64,000 nucleotides of DNA from Streptomyces spiramyceticus (GTDB lineage: Bacteria; Actinomycetota; Actinomycetes; Streptomycetales; Streptomycetaceae): contig NZ_JARBAX010000002.1 of assembly GCF_028807635.1 (NCBI RefSeq), positions 868,001-932,000 of the forward strand, given 5' to 3'. This document shows positions 53,701-61,647 of this stretch, piece after piece. The notes beneath the pieces were generated by a model. The model did not search any database, was not told where the DNA came from, and worked only from the letters and a program-made list of their open reading frames with translations. Numbering within the stretch: the first letter of the stretch is position 1; every line of letters starts with the position of its first letter. The position numbers and the translations under genes were made by a program.

Positions 53701-54360
53701 GGCACACCACGCCTGACAGCAACGTTGATCAACGCCCGCCGGGCCACGGGTGCGACTGGGGCAACGGCACCGGCACCGGCAACGTCAGCGGTTGGCGCCG
53801 CGCCCGGTGCAGCGACACCGGTCGGCGCTGTGTCGCCCTCCGTCGTGTCGGCTGCTGCTGCACAGGCCGGCTCCGTGTCGGTCCCTCCCGCACCGGATGC
53901 CGCCGCGTCGGCTGCTCCCGCATCGGCCGGCGCCGCACCGGGTGCGGCTGCATCGGCTGTCTCCATGCTGGCTGGCTCCCCGTCGGCGGCTTCTGCACCG
54001 GCTGGGTCCGTGTCGGCCCCTCCCGCACCGGGTGCCGCCGCGTCGGCCGTTCCCGCACTGGGCGACCTCCCGGCGCCTGCCCTCCCCAACCCGGACGAGG
54101 CCACGCCGGTTGCCGGGGCGCCCGCGGCCCCCGCCCCCGCCCCCGCGCCGCCAACCGCCGGCGACGGCTCCCTGGGCGCGAGTCCCGTAGCCATGCCATC
54201 GGCCGCCGACGACAGCTCGTCGGCGTACGCGACGCGCGCCGAGGTCGAGGAGCTTTCCCGGCAGATACGGCAGCTCGCCGCGACTCAGGCGGAGATGCTC
54301 ACCCAGCTCTCCGAAGCTGTCGCGCTCCTGACCGAGGACCCCCGGGCGGCGGCCCGATGA
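50743..54360 (+). CDS. Type I polyketide synthase: KS-AT-ACP with C-terminal docking coil
   Basis: A 1205-residue single-module PKS. KS (about 5-430) has Cys181 in ATACSSSLVS, His317 in EAHGTGT, and Lys352/His357 in TKPAIGHLDSC. AT (about 540-840) has Ser640 in GHSVGEYAA and the AFH motif (His742), which suggests malonyl-CoA. ACP (about 920-990) carries Ser959 in GADSLQ. No KR, DH or ER exists, so the product is a beta-keto acyl chain. A long Ala/Pro linker follows, then a coil (EVEELSRQIRQLAATQAEML) for docking. Codon 966 is TTA (53638-53640), predicting bldA control. GGAGGG precedes the ATG. Confidence 0.95.
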   Translation: MRETRTAVVGMALRFPGADSPRQYWEDIRSGTSHVRRFTDAEFAAAGIPEEAYRAPDFVGASAPLRDIDGFDAGFFRMSGREAAVTDPQQRLFLECAYHALEDGGYARPDPDVRIGVYASSGYRLYSLHSYLANNLDQEARSADWHAVKQVQVGNYPDFTATRAAFRLGLTGPAVNVATACSSSLVSVHLARQALASGDADLMVVGSAALHLPQVTGHLHVKGSTLSRTGTVRAFDAAADGTVGGNGVAAVLLKPLDRALADGDTVHAVILGSAVTNDGADKGGFAAPGVEGQRDAVLGALRAAGVPADTIGYLEAHGTGTLKGDPIEFAALSEAFARHTDRTGFCALGSTKPAIGHLDSCAGLAGLIKAILVLRHGEIPPLVNYSRPNPALDVAGSPFVLPDRLREWPAPGGGVPRRAGVHSIGMGGTNAHVILEEAPPMAAGLPPAVDRAATVPGLLPLSAHDGQALVEYARAFRDHLVRHPGTAPADLLTGAVLGRRHLRHRLVVTAEPDGLLSALDDYLDSPLEAGRDAPYVLGEVPEDAVPEAVFLFSGQGGGSPGTAATVAARFPVVAETLDACARIHRDETGEDTFLERLLTGTGPEQWDTEFAQPAIFALQVAQARLWRRLGVEPAVVAGHSVGEYAALCVAGALTLEDGMRLVCRRGRLMQRHTEPGGMIAVLASEERVRRLLADVDGVELAAVNGPAHHVVAGPRRAVAAARAWLTEHGEAGLALVVDRAFHTSLIDPVLDDLRIAAEKTELRPTRTALVSGLDGVLRPAGWLPDADDLVRQAREPVDFHAILRTLAPRRPLLVELGPDAPLTGMARRVLPDTVAVATQRRNTTTLQPLWAAVARLHCAGHAIDWAALLDGCGGRRVPLPTYPFQHESHWTGPAAFFKGPAGPGPRNSSEDDDHRATTENAMTEQSVLDRVLELTAGHLGYEPSQVGADRTFVGLGADSLQLVGMLRQLEGEFGIEIAMREMLEEAGTPRLTATLINARRATGATGATAPAPATSAVGAAPGAATPVGAVSPSVVSAAAAQAGSVSVPPAPDAAASAAPASAGAAPGAAASAVSMLAGSPSAASAPAGSVSAPPAPGAAASAVPALGDLPAPALPNPDEATPVAGAPAAPAPAPAPPTAGDGSLGASPVAMPSAADDSSSAYATRAEVEELSRQIRQLAATQAEMLTQLSEAVALLTEDPRAAAR
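53869..54056 (+). repeat. Imperfect direct repeat in the Ala/Pro linker of the PKS
   Basis: About 53 bp starting at 53869 recurs at 54004 (offset 135 bp, 45 codons), encoding GSVSVPPAPDAAASAAPA and GSVSAPPAPGAAASAVPA. The linker is a flexible tether; such repeats can change length without breaking the frame. Confidence 0.75.
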
Positions 54361-57300
54361 GTACTCCAGGCGTATCCGTCACAGCCGCCGCCGACGAGGT
54401 GGCGAAGGCAGCCGAGCTCTCCCGGCAGCTCACAGCACGCCTGGCCGCAGCCAAGCAACGCCGTGCAGCGCCGGCACCCGCGTTTCTGTCGACAGCCGAG
54501 GCTGCGATCGCTCCTGCAGTTTCATCGGTGTCCGCACCGGCCACGCCGACGCCCGCAACCGCGCTTCCGTCCGCCCCCGAGGCCGGGATCGCACCCGCAC
54601 GCTCCTCGGCGCCCGCGCCCGCACTCCCAACCTTCCCCGAAACCTCTCCCGAACCCCAGCTCACTGATCAGCACGGCCCCCGAGTCACCGTCCCCCAAGG
54701 CTCCGGCATGGCCGGGGACCGGGCAGATCGGCGCCAACTGGCGCACGCCGCCGACCTCGTGCGGCGGTTCACCGGGCGCACCCGTACCTCGAAGGAACTG
54801 GCCCAGCGGCACCGGTCCGTGCTCGCCGACAGTCGCGCCGTAGTGGGCTTCCGGCGGGCCACCAAGGAGATGCTGTACCCGATCGCCGCCCGCTCCGCGC
54901 GCGGTGCCCGGCTCACCGACGTCGACGGCAACGACTACACGGACATCACCATGGGCTTCGGCGCCCTGCTCTTCGGCCACGAACCGGATTTCGTCGCCGA
55001 TGCCGTACGCCGCCACCTCGCCGACGGGCTGCGCCTCGGCCCGCGCTCGGCCGACACCGGTGAAGTGGCCGAGCTGCTCGCCGAGACGACCGGAATGGAG
55101 CGGGTGGCCTTCGCCAACTCCGGCACCGAGGCCAACTCCGCCGCCGTCCGCCTAGCCCGCGCCGCCACCGACCGCGACCGCATCGTCATGTTCCGCGGCT
55201 CGTACCACGGCCATGTGGACTCCGTGCTCGGGCGCCCGGGCCCCGAAGGGCACCACGCCGTCCCGGTGTCCCGCGGCATCCCGCGCAGCGCCGTGTCCGA
55301 ACTGCTCGTACTCGAATACGGCGCCCAGGAGAGCCTGGAGACCATCGAGTCGCTCGGCGACACCATCGCCGCGGTACTCGTCGAGCCCGTCCAGTGCCGC
55401 AACCCCGCTCTCAGGCCGGTCGAGTTCCTCCGCTCGCTGCGCGAACTCAACACCCGCCGCGGCATCGTGCTCCTCTTCGACGAGATGCTCACCGGTCTGC
55501 GTCCCCACCCGCGCGGCGCCCAGCACCACTTCGGCGTCGTCCCCGACCTCGCGACGTACGGCAAGGCCCTCGGCAGCGGCTTCCCCATCGGCGCCATCGC
55601 CGGCCGCGCCGACATCATGGACGGCATCGACGGCGGCTTCTGGCAGTACGGCGACGACAGCCGCCCGATGCGCGACACCACCTTCTTCGGCGGTACGTAC
55701 ATCCAGCACCCCGTCTCCATGGCGGCGGCCAGAGCGGTCCTCACGCACATCAAGGAGCAGGGGCCAGGCCTCCAGGAGCGCCTGAACGCACGCACGGACG
55801 CACTCGCCGACGACCTCAACCACTTCTTCAGCGAAGAGGAATTCCCCCTGGAACTGGCCCACTTCGGGTCGATGTTCCGCTTCACACACCGCGCCGACAT
55901 GGAGCTGCTCTACCACCACCTGATGCTGCGCGGCATCCATGTGTGGGAGTGGCGCAGCTTCTACCTCTCCACCGCCCACACCGACTCCGACATCCAGCGG
56001 ATCACCGACGCGGTGAAGGACTCCCTGCGCGAACTGCGCCGCCAGGGCGGCTACTTTCCCGAGAAGGCCAAATCAAAGGCCCGTCCCACCAACGCCCCTC
56101 GCGAGCGCCCCGCCCCCGACTTCGGCGTCTACTTCTTCGGCAACTACCCGGAAGAGACCACGGACGACGACGCCGCCACAGGCGACAAGTACGAGCAGCT
56201 CATCGAGACGGCCCGGTTTGCCGACACACACGACTTCAGCAGCCTCTGGCTGCCCGAACGCCACTTCCACTCCTTCGGCGGCCTGTTCCCCAACCCGGCC
56301 GTCCTGGCCGCCGCTCTCGCCCGCGAAACCCACAACATCAGGCTGAACGCCGGATCCGTCGTCCTGCCCCTGCACGACCCCGTCCGCGTCGCCGAGGAGT
56401 GGTCGGTGGCCGACAACCTCTCCGGCGGCCGCGTCGGTATCGGCTGCGCCACCGGCTGGCACGCCAACGACTTCGTTCTCCACCCGTACCGCTTCCAGGA
56501 CCGCAAGGAAATCGCCTTCGCCCATCTCGACGACGTACGCCGGCTGTGGCGCGGCGACGCGGTGCGCCGCCGTACAGGCGAGGGCCGCGACATCGACGTA
56601 CGGATCCAGCCGCGCCCCGTCCAGGACATGCCGCCCATGTTCCTCGCGACCTCCGGGCAGCGTGCGTCGTACGCCGAGGCGGCGAGCCGCGACCTCGGCA
56701 TCGTCACGAACCTGATGAACCAGAGCGTTGCGCAACTGGCCGAGAACATCCGCCACTACCGCCAGGTCCGCGCCGAACACGGCCTGGACCCCGACGCCGG
56801 CCGCGTGACCGTCCTGATCCACACCTACCTCGCCGAGGACCACGCGAAGGCGCGGGCCGACGCGCTGGAGCCGATGAGCGGCTACCTGCGCTCGTCGCTG
56901 CTGATGCGCTCCGCCGCGACGGCGCTCGGCCGCAGCCCCGAGGACGTGGCCGCCGCGAGCGAGGAGGACCTCGACTACCTGTTCCGCCGGGCGTACGACC
57001 GTTACTGCGACCAGCGCGCCCTGATCGGCACGCCCGACACCTGCGCCCCCGTCGTCGACGCCCTGCACGCCGCCGGGGCCGACGAGATCGCGGCGCTCGT
57101 CGACTTCGGCATGCCGACCCAGCTGATGCGGTCGGGTCTTGAGCAGCTGGACGTACTGCGCAGGCGGTACCACGACCGCGATACGCCGACGGCCCTGGCG
57201 CCGACGGCCCTGGCGCCGACGGCCCCGGCGACCACGCCCCCGGCGGCGACAGACCAGGCGGTCACCGCCCCCGCCACCCCCGCCCAGCAGCGCCTCTGGC

Positions 57301-58823
57301 TGGCCTCCCGGCTGATCGGCAACCCGGCGGCGTACAACGAGATACAGGCCGTGCGCCTGCGCGGGCGCCTGGATCCGGTCGCCCTGCGCGCCGCCGTCAC
57401 CGGCCTCGTCGAGCGGCACGCGGCGCTGCGCACCGTCTTCCGTGCCGGGCGCGGGGACGAGACCGTGGTCCAGGTCGTACGTCCCGGCCTGTGGCCCGAG
57501 CTGGTGGTCACCGACGCCCGTGGGCAGGACGCCGACAAGGCGATCGCCGAGGCACTGAGCGAGGAGAGCGAGCGCCCGTACGACCTGGCCGAAGGGCCGC
57601 TGTTCACGCCCAGGCTGCTCATGCTCGGCCCCGGCGATCACGCGCTGCTGCTCGGCATGCACCACATCCTCACGGACGGCCACTCGGCCGAGATTCTCGC
57701 CTCCGACCTCCAGGAGCTGTACCGGGCGGCCGTGAAGGGCCGCGAACCCGCCTTCGCCCGCCCCGCCGGTACGACGCTCGAACCGGCCGCCGCCCCGACC
57801 GGCAGCCCGGACGACGACGACCTCACGTGGTGGCGCGACCACCTCGGCGACAAGCCGCCCGTGCTCCTGATGCCGGCCGACCGCCCGCGCGGACGCACCG
57901 TCGCGGGCCGCGGAGCCGCCGTGGCCGTCAGGCTCGGGCCCGAGCGCACCGCACAGCTTCAGGACTGGGCCGGGCGGCAAGGCGTCACACTGTTCGCGAC
58001 GCTGCTCACAGGCTGGCAGATCGTGCTCCGCCAGTACGCCGGTCAAGACGACTTCGTCGTCGGCAGCACCTTCGGGCGCAGAGCGCCGGACCAGCGCGAC
58101 ACGGTGGGCTTCCATGTCGCGCTGCTCCCGCTGCGTACGTCGCTCACGGACCGCACCGGTCTGACCGACGCCGTACGGGCCACCAGGGACACACTGTTCG
58201 ACGCCGACGCGCATCGTGACGTGGACCTCGACGCGTTGTCGGCCGCCGGGCATCCCGACCCGGGCAACCCGCGTCCGCTGGTCACCGTCTCGGCTGACCT
58301 CGACACTGAACCCCTCGCCCGTATCGAACTGCCCGGCCTGCGCGTCGAGGGGCTCGACGGCGGTACCGAGTCCGCGCCCCTCGAACTGGCCTTGATGGCC
58401 ACCCGCAGCGCCGCCGGGCTGGGGCTCCGTATCCGCTACGACGCGGATCTCTTCGACGAGGCCACCGTGCGCGGCTGCCTGGACCAGCTCGACCGGGTGC
58501 TCGCGGCGATGGCCGAGGGGACCGCCGAGCGCGTGGGCGAGCTGCCGGCGTACCCGGGGGACACGGCAGAAGACTCGACCGCTGCAACCCTGCGCGCGGT
58601 GTGGGAGGCGGTTCTCGGGACCGAGGGCTTCCCCGCCGACAACAATTTCTTCGACCTCGGCGGCAATTCGATCAGCGCGATCAGGCTCGTCAACCGGGTG
58701 CGCGACGCGCTGGGGACCGACTACCCCATGGCGGACTTCTTCCAGGACGCCACCCTGCGGGCCATGCAGGACCAGCTGGCCGGACCCGGCCAGGACGCGC
58801 CGCGCGTACAGGGGGAACTGTGA
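54357..58823 (+). CDS. Hybrid enzyme: aminotransferase - luciferase-like monooxygenase - condensation - PCP
   Basis: A 1488-residue assembly-line protein. N-terminal coil (AADEVAKAAELSRQLTARL) probably docks to the PKS. A class III aminotransferase of the glutamate-semialdehyde type (about 125-565) has Lys403 in TYGKALGSGFPIGA; it would turn the beta-ketone into an amine. An FMN-dependent luciferase-like monooxygenase of the MupA/Atu3671 family (about 589-940) follows (FGVYFFGNYPEE, LWLPERHFHSFGG, GRVGIGCATGWHANDF). The condensation domain (about 970-1400) has HHILTDG at 1102-1108, and the PCP has Ser1438 in GGNSIS. There is no adenylation domain. The ATG overlaps the PKS stop (ATGA). Family knowledge suggests alpha-hydroxylation by the monooxygenase. 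Confidence 0.93.
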   Translation: MSTPGVSVTAAADEVAKAAELSRQLTARLAAAKQRRAAPAPAFLSTAEAAIAPAVSSVSAPATPTPATALPSAPEAGIAPARSSAPAPALPTFPETSPEPQLTDQHGPRVTVPQGSGMAGDRADRRQLAHAADLVRRFTGRTRTSKELAQRHRSVLADSRAVVGFRRATKEMLYPIAARSARGARLTDVDGNDYTDITMGFGALLFGHEPDFVADAVRRHLADGLRLGPRSADTGEVAELLAETTGMERVAFANSGTEANSAAVRLARAATDRDRIVMFRGSYHGHVDSVLGRPGPEGHHAVPVSRGIPRSAVSELLVLEYGAQESLETIESLGDTIAAVLVEPVQCRNPALRPVEFLRSLRELNTRRGIVLLFDEMLTGLRPHPRGAQHHFGVVPDLATYGKALGSGFPIGAIAGRADIMDGIDGGFWQYGDDSRPMRDTTFFGGTYIQHPVSMAAARAVLTHIKEQGPGLQERLNARTDALADDLNHFFSEEEFPLELAHFGSMFRFTHRADMELLYHHLMLRGIHVWEWRSFYLSTAHTDSDIQRITDAVKDSLRELRRQGGYFPEKAKSKARPTNAPRERPAPDFGVYFFGNYPEETTDDDAATGDKYEQLIETARFADTHDFSSLWLPERHFHSFGGLFPNPAVLAAALARETHNIRLNAGSVVLPLHDPVRVAEEWSVADNLSGGRVGIGCATGWHANDFVLHPYRFQDRKEIAFAHLDDVRRLWRGDAVRRRTGEGRDIDVRIQPRPVQDMPPMFLATSGQRASYAEAASRDLGIVTNLMNQSVAQLAENIRHYRQVRAEHGLDPDAGRVTVLIHTYLAEDHAKARADALEPMSGYLRSSLLMRSAATALGRSPEDVAAASEEDLDYLFRRAYDRYCDQRALIGTPDTCAPVVDALHAAGADEIAALVDFGMPTQLMRSGLEQLDVLRRRYHDRDTPTALAPTALAPTAPATTPPAATDQAVTAPATPAQQRLWLASRLIGNPAAYNEIQAVRLRGRLDPVALRAAVTGLVERHAALRTVFRAGRGDETVVQVVRPGLWPELVVTDARGQDADKAIAEALSEESERPYDLAEGPLFTPRLLMLGPGDHALLLGMHHILTDGHSAEILASDLQELYRAAVKGREPAFARPAGTTLEPAAAPTGSPDDDDLTWWRDHLGDKPPVLLMPADRPRGRTVAGRGAAVAVRLGPERTAQLQDWAGRQGVTLFATLLTGWQIVLRQYAGQDDFVVGSTFGRRAPDQRDTVGFHVALLPLRTSLTDRTGLTDAVRATRDTLFDADAHRDVDLDALSAAGHPDPGNPRPLVTVSADLDTEPLARIELPGLRVEGLDGGTESAPLELALMATRSAAGLGLRIRYDADLFDEATVRGCLDQLDRVLAAMAEGTAERVGELPAYPGDTAEDSTAATLRAVWEAVLGTEGFPADNNFFDLGGNSISAIRLVNRVRDALGTDYPMADFFQDATLRAMQDQLAGPGQDAPRVQGEL

Positions 58824-60364
58824 CCGCACCCGACCACATCGACACACTGCTCGTCCGGCTGGAAGCGCTCGACGTGCGGCTGCTGGCGACGCCAGGGGGC
58901 GCACTGCGCTACGACGCGCCCCGGCACGCGCTCACCGACGACCTCCTCGCCGAACTGCGCGTACACAAGGCCGAGTTGATCGCCAGGATCTCCGACATGA
59001 CGTACGAGGTGACCGACCGGGCCCCGGTGAGCGACCAGCAGGCCCGCATGATCGCCGGCCACTATTCCGTACCGCACGCCGAGGTCTGGAACATACCGAC
59101 CCGGATCCGCTTCAGCGGCGCCCTGGACCCGGACGCGCTCCGGGCGGCCCTGGCCGAGCTGATCGGCCGCCACCACGGCCTGCGCACGCGCTTCGTGCAG
59201 CAAGCCGACGGCGCCTGGTGGCAGGAGGTCGTCGCACCTCCGCCGCTCGACCTGCCGGTCGAGGATCTCACGCACCTCCCGGCCGCCGCCGAACGCCGCA
59301 AACACGGCGAGGAGTTGTGCCACGAGGCAGCCGCAGCGAGCTTCGACCTCACCCGCCCCGTCCTGCCCCGCCTCCGCCTGATCCGGACCGAGGAGGACGA
59401 GTGGGCGCTGATGTTCGTACTGCACCACATCTGTGTGGATGGCTGGTCCCTGTCCTTGCTCCTCGCGGAAATCGCCGAGCTGTACGCCGCGTACGCCGCA
59501 GGCACCGCCCACACCCTCTCCGCCCCCGCGTCCCAGTCCACCGACTATGCACGCTGGCAGCGCGCGCAGGACGACCCGGCCACCGAGGCCCGCAGGGCCG
59601 CGCACTGCGCGGCGTACCTGGACGGCGTACCGGCCGCCCTCGACGTGCCCACCGCACTCCCGAGACCCGAAAAGCTCAGCGGACGCGGCGGTACGATCCG
59701 GGGCCTGGCGTCCGGTGAACTCCGCGCCGCCGTGGAAGGGTTCGCCGCAGCCCGGCACACCACACCCTTCGCCGTGGCCGCCGCCGCCCTCGGCGTCTTC
59801 CTGGCCAGGCTCTCGGGCGAGCGGGACATCCTCCTCGCCGTTCCCTACGCCAACCGCGAGGCCACCGCCTTCGAATCCCTGGTCGCCATGACATCGACGG
59901 CGATCATGGTCCGTGTACGCCCCGATCCGGACGAGAGCTGCGCCGCCCTGGTCACCCGCACCGGCACCGGCGCGATGGAAGCCATGGCCAATGTGCTGCC
60001 CACGGCACGGATCATGCAGGCGATGCGGGACGCGGGCGCGACCGACGTCCCCGACCGCGTCCCGTACGTCCTCGCCTTCCAGAACTCCGTCGACACCGAC
60101 ATCGAGATCCCGTATCTCGGCGTCGAGGTGGACGACCTGGCGCCGCCGCTCGCCCGCAGCGAACTCTGCTTCGGCCTGGCACCGCGCAGGGACCCCGCGA
60201 CGGGCTACCGGACGTTCCTCGAATACTCCGCCGACCTGTGGGACGCGGAAGCCGCCGAGGCACTGCTCACCGAATACACCACCCTCCTGAGCGAGCTGTG
60301 CTCCCGGCCCGAAGAGCCGGTCGGACCTCTGCTGCAGGCCAACGGAAAGGCACGGACCGCATGA
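58820..60364 (+). CDS. Stand-alone NRPS condensation protein with N-terminal TubC docking domain
   Basis: A 514-residue protein. The first 55 residues are a TubC_N docking domain (LLVRLEALDVRLLATPGGALRYDAP, LTDDLLAELRVHKAELI). The rest is a condensation domain with HHICVDG at 202-208, an intact catalytic His203 and Asp207. Neither an adenylation nor a carrier domain follows. It should join the PCP-bound intermediate of the preceding protein to an amine or an aminoacyl carrier supplied by another protein, or release it by amidation. GTG overlaps the previous stop (GTGA). Confidence 0.9.
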   Translation: MTAPDHIDTLLVRLEALDVRLLATPGGALRYDAPRHALTDDLLAELRVHKAELIARISDMTYEVTDRAPVSDQQARMIAGHYSVPHAEVWNIPTRIRFSGALDPDALRAALAELIGRHHGLRTRFVQQADGAWWQEVVAPPPLDLPVEDLTHLPAAAERRKHGEELCHEAAAASFDLTRPVLPRLRLIRTEEDEWALMFVLHHICVDGWSLSLLLAEIAELYAAYAAGTAHTLSAPASQSTDYARWQRAQDDPATEARRAAHCAAYLDGVPAALDVPTALPRPEKLSGRGGTIRGLASGELRAAVEGFAAARHTTPFAVAAAALGVFLARLSGERDILLAVPYANREATAFESLVAMTSTAIMVRVRPDPDESCAALVTRTGTGAMEAMANVLPTARIMQAMRDAGATDVPDRVPYVLAFQNSVDTDIEIPYLGVEVDDLAPPLARSELCFGLAPRRDPATGYRTFLEYSADLWDAEAAEALLTEYTTLLSELCSRPEEPVGPLLQANGKARTA

Positions 60365-61644
60365 CGCTGACCCACGACCGGAGTCACAGCGACGACCTGA
60401 TCTCCTTCATCCGCGCCAGCCCGTCCCCGTACCACGCGGTGGCGAGCGCGGCCCAGCGGCTGGAGAAGGCCGGTTTCCGGGAGCTGGCCGAGACCGACAG
60501 CTGGTCCGGTGAGAGCGGCGGCTGTTACGTCGTACGCGGCGGCGCCCTCATCGCCTGGTACGTCCCCGAGGGCGCATCCGCGCACACCCCCTTCCGGATC
60601 GTCGGAGCACACACCGACTCGCCGAACCTCCGCGTCAAGCCCTCGCCCGACACCAGCTCGGTGGGCTGGCGGCAGGTCGCCGTCGAGGTGTACGGCGGAG
60701 TGCCGCTCAACACCTGGCTCGACCGTGACCTGGGCATCTCGGGGCGGGTCACGATGCGCGACGGGACGAACCGGCTGGTGTGCATCGACCTGCCGCTGCT
60801 ACGGGTTCCGCAGCTCGCCATCCATCTCGACCGTACGGTCAACGAGGGCCTCGCCCTCGACCGGCAGCGGCACACCGCCCCGATCTGGGGTCTCGGCGGG
60901 GCCGAACAGGGCGCGCTGCTCAGCCGGGTGGCGGAGGAGGCCGACGCGGACTTCTACGAGATCCTCGGCTGGGACCTGATGTTCCACGACGTACAGGCGC
61001 CCGCGTATCTCGGAGCGGACGAGGAGTTCCTGGTCTCCTCCCGCCTCGACAACCTCGTGTCGGTCCACGCGGGCGTCACCGCACTGGCCGCCGCCACGGG
61101 CCGGGAGAGCGCGTACGTACCGGTGCTGGCCGCCTTCGACCACGAGGAGGTCGGCAGCGCGTCGGAGAGCGGCGCCCAGAGCCCCCTCCTCGAACGTGTA
61201 CTGAACCGGTCGGTCGCCGCGCGCGGCGGTACGCAGGAGGACCGGGAGCGGGCTTTCGCGGGCTCGTTCTGCGTATCGGCCGACATGACGCACGCCGTAC
61301 ACCCGAACTACCCGGAGCGCCATGACCAGGACCACCGTCCGCTGCCCAACGGTGGGCCGGTGGTGAAGGTCAACGTCAACCAGCGCTACGCCACCGACGG
61401 GCAGGGCATCGCGGTCATCGCCGCGGCGTGCGAAAGGGCCGGGACTCCGTGGCAGTCGTTCGTCTCGAACAACGCCATGCCCTGCGGTACGTCGATCGGC
61501 CCGCTCACGGCGGCCCGTACGGGCATTCCCACGGTCGATGTGGGGGTGCCGGGCCTCTCCATGCACTCGGCGCGTGAGCTGTGCGGAACGCAGGACCCGT
61601 GGCTGCTGGCCCAGGTGCTCACCGAATTCGTCACGGCGGGCTAG
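60361..61644 (+). CDS. M18-family aminopeptidase within the PKS-NRPS operon
   Basis: A 427-residue two-zinc aspartyl/neutral aminopeptidase of the M18 type. Metal and catalytic motifs are intact: FRIVGAHTDSPNLRVKP, VSSRLDNLVSVHAG, FDHEEVGSASESGAQS and SADMTHAVHPNYPERHD. It begins in the stop codon of the condensation gene, so it is translationally coupled to the assembly line. Housekeeping M18 genes are not normally found there. It could trim a peptide precursor, or be a resistant target copy if the product inhibits aminopeptidases. The sequence alone does not decide. Confidence 0.94.
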   Translation: MTLTHDRSHSDDLISFIRASPSPYHAVASAAQRLEKAGFRELAETDSWSGESGGCYVVRGGALIAWYVPEGASAHTPFRIVGAHTDSPNLRVKPSPDTSSVGWRQVAVEVYGGVPLNTWLDRDLGISGRVTMRDGTNRLVCIDLPLLRVPQLAIHLDRTVNEGLALDRQRHTAPIWGLGGAEQGALLSRVAEEADADFYEILGWDLMFHDVQAPAYLGADEEFLVSSRLDNLVSVHAGVTALAAATGRESAYVPVLAAFDHEEVGSASESGAQSPLLERVLNRSVAARGGTQEDRERAFAGSFCVSADMTHAVHPNYPERHDQDHRPLPNGGPVVKVNVNQRYATDGQGIAVIAAACERAGTPWQSFVSNNAMPCGTSIGPLTAARTGIPTVDVGVPGLSMHSARELCGTQDPWLLAQVLTEFVTAG

Positions 61645-61647
61645 GCG

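Noticed and set aside
56073..58904. 943-codon open frame on the minus strand
   Set aside because: Antisense to the AMT-monooxygenase-C-PCP gene, which has complete catalytic motifs; the minus frame has none.
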